Made by a program: the position numbers and the translations under genes. Under the pieces are notes generated by a model that was given only the letters and a program-made list of their open reading frames with translations, had not been told where the DNA came from and did not search any database. This document shows positions 8,757-17,075 of a DNA stretch of 64,000 nucleotides, piece by piece (the first letter of the stretch is position 1; each line of letters opens with the position of its first letter). The stretch comes from Corynebacterium glyciniphilum AJ 3170 (lineage in GTDB: Bacteria > Actinomycetota > Actinomycetes > Mycobacteriales > Mycobacteriaceae): the NCBI RefSeq assembly GCF_000626675.1, contig NZ_CP006842.1, forward strand, positions 186,001 to 250,000, written 5' to 3'.

Positions 8757-9524
8757 ATGGACGCATACACTCCTCCGGTTTCCACCGACACCATGCTCAA
8801 CATCCGAGGTATCACCCGCACCTACCAGTCTGGAGCGACCACACTCACAGCGCTTGACAGAGTGACGCTCAGTTGCCGGCGCGGCTCGTGGACAGCCGTC
8901 ATGGGGCCGTCTGGATCCGGGAAATCCACCCTTCTGAACTGCGCGGCCGGCCTTGACCGTCCGGATACGGGGCAGGTGTTCCTCGACGGACAGGACATTG
9001 CTTCGTTTGGGGAGGACGCGCTGACCACCATGCGACGCACCGATATCGGCTTCATCTTCCAGAGGTTCAATCTGGTGGCCGCGTTGACGGCAGAGCAGAA
9101 CGTGTCGCTTCCGTTGCGCCTGGCTGGCGGTGCCCGGGCACGCTCCGCAGGGTCTGTCACGGCCGAAACCCTTGACATTCTCGGGCTCGGAGACCACCTG
9201 CACCATAAACCACGTGAGCTCTCCGGCGGGCAGCAGCAGCGGGTGGCGGTCGCCCGCGCGCTCGCGACACGTCCGAGAATCCTCTTCGCTGATGAACCGA
9301 CGGGAGCACTGGACAGCGCTTCGGCGAGAACGGTGCTGCAGCTGCTCAGGCAACTCGTGGACCGACAGGCACAGACGATCATGATGGTCACGCACGACCC
9401 ACAGGCCGCCGCGCAGGCGGACCACGTCACCTTCCTTCGCGACGGCCGAATCATCACCACCTTGAGCGGTGCCGATGCCGGCCAGATCGCTGCAACACTC
9501 GCCGAACTGGAGACGGAACGATGA
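8757..9524 (+). CDS. ABC transporter ATP-binding protein, MacB/LolD type
   Basis: 255 aa single cassette with Walker A GPSGSGKST, Q-loop in FIFQRFNLV, signature [15 protein letters not shown], Walker B ILFADEPTGALDS and H-loop VTHDP. The ADEPTGALDS form is characteristic of the LolD/MacB/BceA group that pairs with FtsX-fold permeases. The start at 8757 has GGAG four bases ahead; a second ATG at 8793 is possible. It overlaps the permease gene by 4 bases (ATGA). Divergent from the kinase gene across a ~110-base shared promoter region. Confidence 0.92.
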   Translation: MDAYTPPVSTDTMLNIRGITRTYQSGATTLTALDRVTLSCRRGSWTAVMGPSGSGKSTLLNCAAGLDRPDTGQVFLDGQDIASFGEDALTTMRRTDIGFIFQRFNLVAALTAEQNVSLPLRLAGGARARSAGSVTAETLDILGLGDHLHHKPRELSGGQQQRVAVARALATRPRILFADEPTGALDSASARTVLQLLRQLVDRQAQTIMMVTHDPQAAAQADHVTFLRDGRIITTLSGADAGQIAATLAELETER

Positions 9525-11479
9525 TCGGGCTCGCGGCACGGACATTCGCCGACCGCTGGCAGTTGTTCATCGGGACGGTGCTGGCGGTGACGATCGGTGT
9601 GGCAATCATCCACGCCGGTATGACCATCATTCTCGGAGTCGAAAGTGCCGCTGCCCCGGGGACCATGCCACCCGAGCAGATGGAGGATTTTCATCAGGCG
9701 GCAGAGGGCGCCAGCACACTGACCGGGATGACTGTGATGCTCGGCGCGTTTCTGACAGTCTTCGTCGTCGGATCAACGGTGACCTTCGCCATTGACCAAC
9801 GTCGGGGGGACCTTGCCCTGCTCAGGCTTGGAGGTGTCACTGGGCGGCAGATACGGCGGCTCCTCCTGGTTGAGGCGCTGCTCACCGCAGTGCCGGGAGC
9901 CGTCCTCGGAGCGGTTGTCGGAATCGGGTTGACCGTGGTGCAGAGCAAGATCCTCGCAGGTCTAGGTGCTTTCCCAGAGGGGCTGGATACCCCGATGCGG
10001 CCTGCTGTGCTGGCGCTCGATATGGCTGCCGCAGTCACGGTGTGTCTGGTGGGAGCGTGGGGTGCTGCGCGCCGGGCAACACGGATCAGTCCACTGGACG
10101 CCCTCCGTCGTAGTCCCGCCGACCAGCGGGTGATGACCGTCAGACGGTGGATGGTTGCGTTGCTCGCCGCTGTGGTGACGGCTGTTCAAGTTGCTTTCTC
10201 CGTGGTAGCTGGTGGGGTCTTGATCCCGCTGCTCCTGGGGCTGGGGATCGTCGTGACCGCGTCTGTCGCGATGAGTCAGCTGGCGCCGTTGCTCGTGCCG
10301 GCGGTGGCACGGATACTTCTCCTGGCACCGGGGTTGAGGCAGTCGGTGATTGCCGGACTCTCTGTCGCGAACCTTCGCGATGCGGTCCGCCGTACAGCGT
10401 CCTGCGCCGCTCCGATGATTGTGCTGGTCAGTCTTGTCATGGGGCTCCAGGGCATCCTGGACACACAGACGGAGGCTGCGGAAACGGAGGCCTCCCGGCT
10501 CCTTGACGCAGATCTCGTGGGGACCGTGACCGGCGGCGACGGTCGTCGAGACGTCGTCGACGAGGTGAGGGACATCGAGGGAGTTTCACTGGCCGCCCCG
10601 GAGACAGTGGTCCCGCTCAACGTCCAGTTGACCAACGGTGGTGTCGCGACGAATGGTCCCGGAACCGTTGTTGCCGTCGATCCGGATGCTTTCCGGGAAA
10701 CCCACCGGCAGAGTCCCGACACCGGCGACGTCGCTGACTTCGGCCCCGACAGTGTGGTGCTCGGACCGGGCCTGGAGGGAATCGCCGTCCGTGGACATCC
10801 GGACCAGATCACCGTCGACATTGCCGGCGAGCCCGTCGTCCTGCGGGAGGCGGCACGTATGGCGGAGACGCTGGCGGGGAAAGATGGTTTCTACATCGAC
10901 CGCACACTGTTGTCGCTCACAGAACCGGCACTCCTGGACAGGGAAACATCCCTGCTCATCCAGGTGGAGTCGGGTGCTGAGCGCGGGGAGGTCACCGCGG
11001 CGCTCGAACGTGCAGGGGTTTCTGATGTTCAGACACCTGCCGATCTGGCCTCTGAGGAGGGAAGCGCGTCAGATAGCGAGAACCGTGCGGTGATGCTCGC
11101 GATCGTGGGGCTCGGCAGCATCTACGCCCTGATCAGCGTTTTGAGCACTCTCGCGATATCGATCAGTCAGCGACGGTCGGAACTGGCGGCATTGAGACTG
11201 TCCGGATTCACCCGAGCGCAGGTCCAGGGTGTGACGGTGGTGGAGGCGTTGGCGGCGACGACGATCGGACTTTTCCTGGGTGCGGTCGCTGCCGTGTTGT
11301 CGTTGGTTGGTTTGTGGGGTGCGACTGCCCGGATATACGGGACGCCGGTGGTCGCGATCCCCTGGACACTGTTGGCAGGAATCACCGCGCTGGCGTTCGC
11401 CCTGACGGCGGTCACCGCGGTGGTGGCGACACGACGAGCTATCAAACCACCTCCGGTACAGGTGATCGGCGGGGACTAA
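9521..11479 (+). CDS. ABC transporter permease with two FtsX domains
   Basis: 652 aa, predicted integral membrane protein. An N-terminal helix (~residues 15-40) is followed by a three-helix FtsX core (~85-225), then further helices around 230-290, an extracytoplasmic region (~315-530) and a second FtsX core (~535-640). The highly similar QRRGDLALLRLGGVTGRQIRRL and QRRSELAALRLSGFTRAQV cytoplasmic elbows mark the two halves. Together with the ATPase it forms a mechanotransmission or antimicrobial-peptide type transporter. Which substrate is moved, if any, cannot be told. Confidence 0.9.
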   Translation: MIGLAARTFADRWQLFIGTVLAVTIGVAIIHAGMTIILGVESAAAPGTMPPEQMEDFHQAAEGASTLTGMTVMLGAFLTVFVVGSTVTFAIDQRRGDLALLRLGGVTGRQIRRLLLVEALLTAVPGAVLGAVVGIGLTVVQSKILAGLGAFPEGLDTPMRPAVLALDMAAAVTVCLVGAWGAARRATRISPLDALRRSPADQRVMTVRRWMVALLAAVVTAVQVAFSVVAGGVLIPLLLGLGIVVTASVAMSQLAPLLVPAVARILLLAPGLRQSVIAGLSVANLRDAVRRTASCAAPMIVLVSLVMGLQGILDTQTEAAETEASRLLDADLVGTVTGGDGRRDVVDEVRDIEGVSLAAPETVVPLNVQLTNGGVATNGPGTVVAVDPDAFRETHRQSPDTGDVADFGPDSVVLGPGLEGIAVRGHPDQITVDIAGEPVVLREAARMAETLAGKDGFYIDRTLLSLTEPALLDRETSLLIQVESGAERGEVTAALERAGVSDVQTPADLASEEGSASDSENRAVMLAIVGLGSIYALISVLSTLAISISQRRSELAALRLSGFTRAQVQGVTVVEALAATTIGLFLGAVAAVLSLVGLWGATARIYGTPVVAIPWTLLAGITALAFALTAVTAVVATRRAIKPPPVQVIGGD

Positions 11480-11488
11480 ACTGTGGAT

Positions 11489-12046
11489 ATGTCTTCATTC
11501 CAGGATCGTCCCAACACTGCGCTGCTGGTCATTGACCTGCAGAACCTTGTCGTCGACGGTGCGTTCCGTCGGGACGAGGTCGTCGGCACCGTAAAAGACC
11601 TGGTCGACCGAGCCCACGAGGAGAATGTCCCGGTGGTCTGGGTTCAGCACGAGGCCGAGCACCTCCTACCGAACACCCACGAGTGGGAATTCGTCCCTGA
11701 ACTGCAGCAGGAAGACGGGGATCGTCTGGTCCCGAAGACCTACGGGGATGCCTTCGAGGGGACGATCCTGAACGAGGTTCTGGAGGATCTCGGCGTCGGG
11801 CATATCGTTGTCACCGGTGCCGAGACCGACGCTTGCATCCGCTCCACCATCCACGGCGGTTTCACCCGCGGCTACGACGTCACGCTCGTCGCCGACGCAC
11901 ACACCGCCGGCGACAAGACGGAGTGGGGGGCACCACCCGTTGAACAGGTGATTGACCACACGAACCTCTACTGGCAGTTTCAGGGTGGTGTCGGAAAGAC
12001 CGCCGCCGTCGAGACTGCAGACCAGGTGTCGTTCGTGACAGGCTGA
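11489..12046 (+). CDS. isochorismatase-family cysteine hydrolase
   Basis: 185 aa with the cysteine-hydrolase triad: Asp in LLVIDLQN, Lys in LVPKTYGDAF and Cys in GAETDACIRST, followed by the family's G(F/Y)xVxLVxDA segment (GYDVTLVADAHT). Members hydrolyse amides, nicotinamide-like compounds or isochorismate; the substrate is not predictable. The ATG at 11489 is favoured over GTG at 11483 because TAAACT lies 6 bases ahead with no Shine-Dalgarno (leaderless). It follows the permease gene by 9 bases but appears to have its own promoter. Confidence 0.88.
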   Translation: MSSFQDRPNTALLVIDLQNLVVDGAFRRDEVVGTVKDLVDRAHEENVPVVWVQHEAEHLLPNTHEWEFVPELQQEDGDRLVPKTYGDAFEGTILNEVLEDLGVGHIVVTGAETDACIRSTIHGGFTRGYDVTLVADAHTAGDKTEWGAPPVEQVIDHTNLYWQFQGGVGKTAAVETADQVSFVTG

Positions 12047-12071
12047 CCGGCCGTGCGCCGGGAAGCTGAAC

Positions 12072-13298
12072 CTAGACCGAGGTCTTTTCCGCCTGGGCGG
12101 GCTGCGTCGCTTCCGCTTCCGGCCTCTCTGACCTGCGGCGCTCCCAGGTCGATGCCACATGCATGGCCTGTTCCAGGGGGCCGCGTCGGAAGAAGCGTTT
12201 CCATATCATGCAGAACGCCAGGGAGATGCCCAGGTAGAAGACCAGTGGCAGAAGTGAGAGTCCCGGTTCGTCGTGGACATCGGGCAGCCAGTGGTTGATC
12301 GCCGCTGACACCAGCGCCTGGCCGACGTACACCGTGAATGCGCACGACCCCAGGGCGGCCAGCGGGAATGTCCACTGCCCGAGGAGATCACCGGCATACA
12401 GGCAGACCGCGACGAGAACCAGGCTGATACCGGTGTTGAGCAGCAGGTCCGGCGTAGATCCCGAATGTGCACCATTGAGCAGGAGTTCGCCGGCCGAGGA
12501 GGTTGTCCCCATCGAGGCGCTGTACATGCGCCATGCTCCGAAGACGCTGGTCTCCGTCGCGTCGGCGAGGTCGCGCAGAGGGAGACCCATGAACTGCATC
12601 ATCATCGGCGTTATATCGAAGCGGGCGACCATGATCCAGCTGAAGATGCTTGAGGCCACGGCTGCGCCGGCACCGACGGACAACCACACGATGCGTTTCA
12701 TGCCGTCGACACCGACGGTCATCACCCCCATGCCGAGCACGATGACCGGCAGCCAGGTCAGTGTCGGGTACATGCCGTCCAACAGCAGCGCACGAAGCGC
12801 CACACCCGCACCTTCCACCGAGGTGAGGTGGTCCAGGCGGGGGACGACGGCGAGTTCATCTCCGGTCATGGGGAAGACGTTCTGCCGCAGCCAGTAGGAC
12901 AGTTGCGGCAGGACGAACATGCCCGCGGTGCCGAGGGCGACCAACGTCGGCCCGCTCAGGGAGACCAGGGTGGTGCAGAGCAGGAAGGATGCGCCGAGCG
13001 TCGCAAGGACGATGATCATGTCCGGCCCAGCGGAGGCGAGCAGTATGCCGATGACCAGGAGGATCAGGCCGCGGATGGCGATGCGCCGACGGATTCGCGA
13101 CATCGGGACGCCGGTCGCGAGTCCACGGCTGGTCATCAGGGCCATGGATATGCCGGAGAGGAAGGCGAAGAGGATCGACGGCCAGCCCATCACCCAGGGT
13201 GCCCAGGACGCGGGGCCGAAGTGGTCGGCGGTCATGCCGATGATGGCGACAGCCCGCGCGACATCCAGTCCGATGATGCGTTTCTTCTGTGTGTTCAT
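12072..13298 (-). CDS. multi-spanning membrane protein, DUF1624/DUF418-like
   Basis: 408 aa with about ten hydrophobic helices. The N-terminus KRIIGLDVARAVAIIGMTADH matches the RxxxLDxxRGxAxxxMxxxH pattern of heparan-alpha-glucosaminide acetyltransferase-like (DUF1624) and DUF418 proteins, related to membrane acyltransferases. The C-terminal tail is Glu/Ala-rich and cytosolic. The start at 13298 places the motif at the N-terminus as usual; a GTG at 13325 is possible and neither has a clear Shine-Dalgarno. It converges on the isochorismatase-like gene. Its acceptor is unknown. Confidence 0.75.
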   Translation of the reverse strand: MNTQKKRIIGLDVARAVAIIGMTADHFGPASWAPWVMGWPSILFAFLSGISMALMTSRGLATGVPMSRIRRRIAIRGLILLVIGILLASAGPDMIIVLATLGASFLLCTTLVSLSGPTLVALGTAGMFVLPQLSYWLRQNVFPMTGDELAVVPRLDHLTSVEGAGVALRALLLDGMYPTLTWLPVIVLGMGVMTVGVDGMKRIVWLSVGAGAAVASSIFSWIMVARFDITPMMMQFMGLPLRDLADATETSVFGAWRMYSASMGTTSSAGELLLNGAHSGSTPDLLLNTGISLVLVAVCLYAGDLLGQWTFPLAALGSCAFTVYVGQALVSAAINHWLPDVHDEPGLSLLPLVFYLGISLAFCMIWKRFFRRGPLEQAMHVASTWERRRSERPEAEATQPAQAEKTSV

Positions 13299-13410
13299 GG
13301 TGGTCACGGATTCCGAGAATGCCACCTGAGGATGCGGTGGTCGTCAGCCCCGGGTATGACTCCGGGACGATGACGGTATGATCCCGTGAGGTCCCGGTAC
13401 CCTGAACCAC

Positions 13411-14172
13411 ATGAATGACAAGCGGGAGGCCCCGAGCAGCAACTGGTTCACCGGCGGTGCGGAGTATGCGACGTTCCGCCCGTCCTACCCCACGCAGGTG
13501 TCCGGGTTCCTCGCGGAGCACACGTCGGCGACTGGTGTGGCTGTAGACGTCGGTTGTGGAACGGGGCAACTCTCAACGCAGTTGGCCGACTACTTCGACC
13601 GTGTGCTGGCTTTCGATCCAAGTGAGTCACAGATCGCGTCGGCGACGGAGCATCCGAATGTCGCCTACGAGGTGGCCTCAGCGGAGGCGCTTCCGGTGCT
13701 GGACGCGGCCGCCGACCTGGTCACCGCCGCGCAGGCTGCGCACTGGTTCACACTGCCGGACTTCTACGCTGAGGCCCGCCGTATCGGGCGTCCAGGCGCG
13801 CTCATCGCCCTGGTGAGTTACGGGATCCTCCGGATCTCCGACCAGGACGTCCAGGAGCGTTTTGGACGGTTCTACTACGACGAGATCGGCCCGTACTGGG
13901 ATCCGGAGCGTCGGTATGTCGATGAGGGGTACCGGACGATGCCGTTTCCGTTTGAGGAGCTGGACGCGCCGGAGCTCAGCATCGACGCTGACCTGGATCG
14001 TGAGGCGTTCCTGGGGTACATCGGGACGTGGTCGGCGGTGCGGAAGGCAGAACAGCAGGGCAGGTCGGACCTGTTTCAGAATTTCACGTCGGACATCGTG
14101 GACATCTGGGGCGACAATGGTCGTCCGCGCCAGGTGTCCTGGCCGGTGGCGGTGCGCGTCGGGCGGCTCTGA
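13411..14172 (+). CDS. class I SAM-dependent methyltransferase
   Basis: 253 aa. SAM-binding motif I is VAVDVGCGTGQLS, with the acidic residue of motif II in VLAFDPSESQI; the ASAEALPVLDAAADLVTAAQAAHWF block is motif III-IV of Methyltransf_11 proteins. Substrate unknown. Start: TACCCT lies 7 bases before ATG at 13411, again a leaderless arrangement. It is divergent from the membrane protein gene and followed by the doxX promoter. Confidence 0.88.
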   Translation: MNDKREAPSSNWFTGGAEYATFRPSYPTQVSGFLAEHTSATGVAVDVGCGTGQLSTQLADYFDRVLAFDPSESQIASATEHPNVAYEVASAEALPVLDAAADLVTAAQAAHWFTLPDFYAEARRIGRPGALIALVSYGILRISDQDVQERFGRFYYDEIGPYWDPERRYVDEGYRTMPFPFEELDAPELSIDADLDREAFLGYIGTWSAVRKAEQQGRSDLFQNFTSDIVDIWGDNGRPRQVSWPVAVRVGRL

Positions 14173-14201
14173 CGTATGGTGAGCGCTGCGTCACACAGAG
14201 G

Positions 14202-14243
14202 TTGACACGTCAACTATCGCCTATATGGTGGACACGTCAACTA
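14202..14243 (+). promoter_or_regulatory. doxX promoter with duplicated TTGAC/GTCAA operator
   Basis: TTGACACGTCAA at 14202-14213 is an inverted repeat (TTGAC-AC-GTCAA) that also supplies a consensus -35 box (TTGACA). A -10 box TATGGT lies 16 bases further at 14224-14229. A second copy of the core GACACGTCAACTA (14204-14216) occurs at 14231-14243, 27 bases downstream, near the expected transcription start. Two operator copies flanking the promoter core suggest repression, possibly by a MarR or TetR-type protein encoded elsewhere; the regulator is unknown. Confidence 0.55.
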
Positions 14244-14275
14244 CTCTCCTCAAGAAAGACCGCGAGGTTCTCTCT

Positions 14276-14701
14276 ATGTCCACGACCGTCAGTAACGTCG
14301 TCATTCTCCTTGCCCGGATCGCTCTCGGTGTCACGCTCTTCGCCCACGGATGGCAGAAGTTCTTCACCGACGGTATCGATGCCACTGCCCAGGGATTCGA
14401 CTCCATGGGCATTCCTGCGGCCACTGCGTCGGCGATCTTCGCCGCCGCTGTCGAGCTGGTCGGTGGTGTCCTGTTGATTATCGGTCTGTTGACCCCGTTG
14501 GTCGCGGTACTGGTTGTCGTCGACATGGCAGGGGCTTTCTGGTTCGCGCACCGTACCGCCGGGACGATCTTCGTCGGTGACGGTGGCTACGAGCTGGTCC
14601 TGGTCCTGGCTGCCGGGGCGGCGCTCGTTGGCGCCGTCGCTGGAGGACGGTACGGCGTGGATGGGGTGCTGCGTCGACGTCGTGGTGCCGCCGCCCGCTG
14701 A
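14276..14701 (+). CDS. DoxX-family membrane protein
   Basis: 141 aa with four hydrophobic helices. The N-terminal LLARIALGVTLFAHGWQKF and the GIPAATASAIFAAAVELVGGVLLIIGLLTPL segment are typical of DoxX/DoxD-like proteins. Start at 14276 is chosen because GCGAGG precedes it; an in-frame ATG at 14225 would lie over the promoter. DoxX proteins are linked in mycobacteria to thiol-oxidative stress resistance (MRC complex with SodA and SseA), but no partners are encoded nearby. The C-terminus is Arg-rich and cytosolic. Confidence 0.85.
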   Translation: MSTTVSNVVILLARIALGVTLFAHGWQKFFTDGIDATAQGFDSMGIPAATASAIFAAAVELVGGVLLIIGLLTPLVAVLVVVDMAGAFWFAHRTAGTIFVGDGGYELVLVLAAGAALVGAVAGGRYGVDGVLRRRRGAAAR

Positions 14702-14737
14702 GTATTGTGATCGGTACAACACTATGAATAAATAGTG
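14702..14737. promoter_or_regulatory. adjacent palindromes ahead of the aldehyde dehydrogenase gene
   Basis: GTATTGT at 14702-14708 and ACAACAC at 14716-14722 form an inverted repeat with one mismatch and a 7-base spacer. Next to it, CACTAT (14720-14725) and ATAGTG (14732-14737) form a perfect 6-bp inverted repeat around GAATAA. The stretch is much richer in A/T than its surroundings and lies 80-115 bases before the aldehyde dehydrogenase start, so it probably contains its promoter and an operator. The binding protein is not identified. Confidence 0.35.
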
Positions 14738-14818
14738 GTCGTTATCACGGTGAAAAAGGGTTACGTTGGTCGGTGGCACGACAAGCACCGACGAACCCTG
14801 CACGGGAGGCACCACGCC

Positions 14819-16360
14819 ATGACCACCACAGCAACCGCTAGTAACGCCTACGCCGCCCCGGGAACCGAAGGTTCCCTCGTATCCTTCAAACCCCGTTACG
14901 AGAACTTCATCGGCGGACAGTGGGTGCCCCCGGTCGACGGGCAGTACATCGAGAACATCAGCCCGGTCGACGGCAAGGTCTTCACCGAGGTCGCCCGCTC
15001 ACAGGCCGCGGACATCGACAAGGCGGTCGACGCTGCCCATGCCGCCGCACCCGCCTGGGGTAAGACCAGTGTTCAGGAACGCTCGCGGGTGCTGCTGAAG
15101 ATCGCCGACGTGCTCGAGGAGAACCTCGAGATGCTGGCTGTCGCCGAGACCTGGGACAACGGCAAGTCCGTGCGCGAGACCCTCGCCGCGGACATGCCGT
15201 TGGCCGTCGACCACTTCCGCTACTATGCCGGAGCACTGCGCGCTCAGGAGGGCACGCTGTCGCAGATCGACGAGAACACTGTCGCCTACCACTTCCATGA
15301 GCCCCTCGGTGTGGTCGGTCAGATCATCCCGTGGAACTTCCCGATCCTCATGGCCGCGTGGAAGATCTGCCCGGCGCTCGCCGCCGGCAACGCCATCGTG
15401 CTCAAACCCGCCGAGCAGACCCCCGCATCGATCCTGCTGGTCGCCGAACTCATCGCCGATCTGCTGCCCGACGGGGTGCTCAACATCGTCAACGGGCTCG
15501 GTGAGGAAGCCGGTGCGGCACTGACCGCCAATGACCGGATCGCCAAGATCGCTTTCACCGGTTCCACCGAGGTCGGCAAGATCATCAACAAGTCGGTGGC
15601 CGACAAGCTCATCCCGGTCACCCTGGAGCTCGGCGGGAAGTCGCCTAATGTCTTCTTCGGCGACATCATGGACGCTGACGACTCTTTCCGGGAGAAGACC
15701 CTGGAGGGGTTGGCGATGTTCGCCCTGAACCAGGGGGAGGTGTGCACCTGCCCGTCGCGTGCGTTGATCCAAGAGGACATTGCCGACGAGTTCCTTGAGC
15801 TGGCTGTTGAGCGGGTCCGCTCGATCACGGCCGGCAATCCGTTGGATCCGGCGACGATGATCGGTGCGCAGGCGTCGCTGGAGCAGATGGACAAGATCAC
15901 CGGTTACCTCAAGTCCGGTCCTGAGGAGGGCGCCGAGGTGCTCATCGGTGGTGGGGTGCGCACCGTTGAGGGTCTGGAGAACGGGCTGTACGTCGAGCCG
16001 ACGATTCTCAAGGGTAACAATGCGATGCGGTGTTTCCAGGAGGAGATCTTCGGTCCGGTGCTGGCTGTGACCACGTTCAAGGACTTCGATGAGGCCATCG
16101 AGATCGCCAATGACACAGACTATGGTCTTGGTGCCGGTGTCTGGGCCCGCGACGGCCGCACCGCCTATCGGGCAGGTCGTGCTATCGAGTCGGGTCGGGT
16201 GTGGGTGAACAACTACCACTCCTACCCGGCGCATGCGGCGTTCGGTGGGTACAAGAAGTCCGGTATCGGCCGGGAGACTCACCTGATGATGTTGGACCAC
16301 TACCAGCAGACGAAGAACCTGCTGTGGTCTTACGACGAGAACCCGAACGGCTTGTTCTGA
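14819..16360 (+). CDS. NAD-dependent aldehyde dehydrogenase (acetaldehyde type)
   Basis: 513 aa, full-length ALDH superfamily protein. Visible motifs: cofactor site [15 protein letters not shown], the catalytic Glu in [12 protein letters not shown], the catalytic Cys in [13 protein letters not shown] and the C-terminal [10 protein letters not shown]. The GEVCTCPSR context is typical of AldB/ExaC-type acetaldehyde dehydrogenases, close to corynebacterial Ald which oxidises acetaldehyde to acetate during ethanol use. The ATG at 14819 has GGGAGG ahead; an upstream in-frame start overlaps the operator region. Monocistronic or co-transcribed with the DJ-1-like gene 67 bases downstream. Confidence 0.9.
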   Translation: MTTTATASNAYAAPGTEGSLVSFKPRYENFIGGQWVPPVDGQYIENISPVDGKVFTEVARSQAADIDKAVDAAHAAAPAWGKTSVQERSRVLLKIADVLEENLEMLAVAETWDNGKSVRETLAADMPLAVDHFRYYAGALRAQEGTLSQIDENTVAYHFHEPLGVVGQIIPWNFPILMAAWKICPALAAGNAIVLKPAEQTPASILLVAELIADLLPDGVLNIVNGLGEEAGAALTANDRIAKIAFTGSTEVGKIINKSVADKLIPVTLELGGKSPNVFFGDIMDADDSFREKTLEGLAMFALNQGEVCTCPSRALIQEDIADEFLELAVERVRSITAGNPLDPATMIGAQASLEQMDKITGYLKSGPEEGAEVLIGGGVRTVEGLENGLYVEPTILKGNNAMRCFQEEIFGPVLAVTTFKDFDEAIEIANDTDYGLGAGVWARDGRTAYRAGRAIESGRVWVNNYHSYPAHAAFGGYKKSGIGRETHLMMLDHYQQTKNLLWSYDENPNGLF

Positions 16361-16427
16361 TCCGGTCCGGTCAGGGCGCGTACCCTTGTGGGCGGACGAG
16401 TAATCGACCCCACAGGAGGTATCACCC

Positions 16428-16982
16428 ATGTCTGACCAGAAGAAGCTCACGGGACGCACCGTCGTCGTCCTGGCGACGGACGGCTTTGAAGACTCCGAAC
16501 TGACCTCCCCGCGCGACGCGGTCTCCGACGCGGGAGCCACCGTCGTCATCGCCACGCCCGGTGGTGACACGATCACCGGAAAGAACGGCACCGACGTCCC
16601 CGCCGACGCCAGGACGGCCGATATCGAGGCCGCGACCGTCGACGCCATCCTGTTGCCGGGTGGCACGTCCAATGCGGACGCACTGCGCCTCGACGCGGAC
16701 GCGGTATCCCTGGTGCGCAAGGTCGTCACCGCGGGCAAGCCGGTCGGCGTGATCTGTCACGGTGGCTGGATCCTCACGGACGCTGACGTGCTGAAGGGCA
16801 GGACGTTGACCTCCTTCCCGAGCCTGAAGACCGACCTGATCAATGCCGGTGCCACCTGGGTCGACGAAGAGGCGCACACTTGTGAGGGAACCGGGGGCGC
16901 CGGCACTATCGTCTCGTCCCGCACCCCGGATGACCTGCCGGCGTTCAACGACGCCGTGGTCGCAGCCTTCGCCAGCGCCTGA
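16428..16982 (+). CDS. DJ-1/PfpI family protein (type 1 glutamine amidotransferase-like)
   Basis: 184 aa. The nucleophile elbow GVICHGGWIL carries the conserved Cys followed by His, and the acidic residue that polarises it is the Glu in GFEDSEL. Members include PfpI-type peptidases, the general stress protein YraA and deglycase/glyoxalase III candidates. An AGGAGG ribosome site is present. Location after an aldehyde dehydrogenase fits carbonyl-stress defence but that is inference. Confidence 0.88.
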   Translation: MSDQKKLTGRTVVVLATDGFEDSELTSPRDAVSDAGATVVIATPGGDTITGKNGTDVPADARTADIEAATVDAILLPGGTSNADALRLDADAVSLVRKVVTAGKPVGVICHGGWILTDADVLKGRTLTSFPSLKTDLINAGATWVDEEAHTCEGTGGAGTIVSSRTPDDLPAFNDAVVAAFASA

Positions 16983-17075
16983 CGCCAGCGCCCGGGGTCG
17001 TCTGTCTGTCGGTCCTTTCCGGATTCTCCTTTTCCGGGGCTACACACCCGCGGCCCGCGTGGCTAGGATCGGGGA

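Noticed and set aside
14999..16738. Long minus-strand frame opposite the aldehyde dehydrogenase gene
   Set aside because: Antisense shadow of a well-recognised ALDH gene in GC-rich DNA; no motif or start signal.
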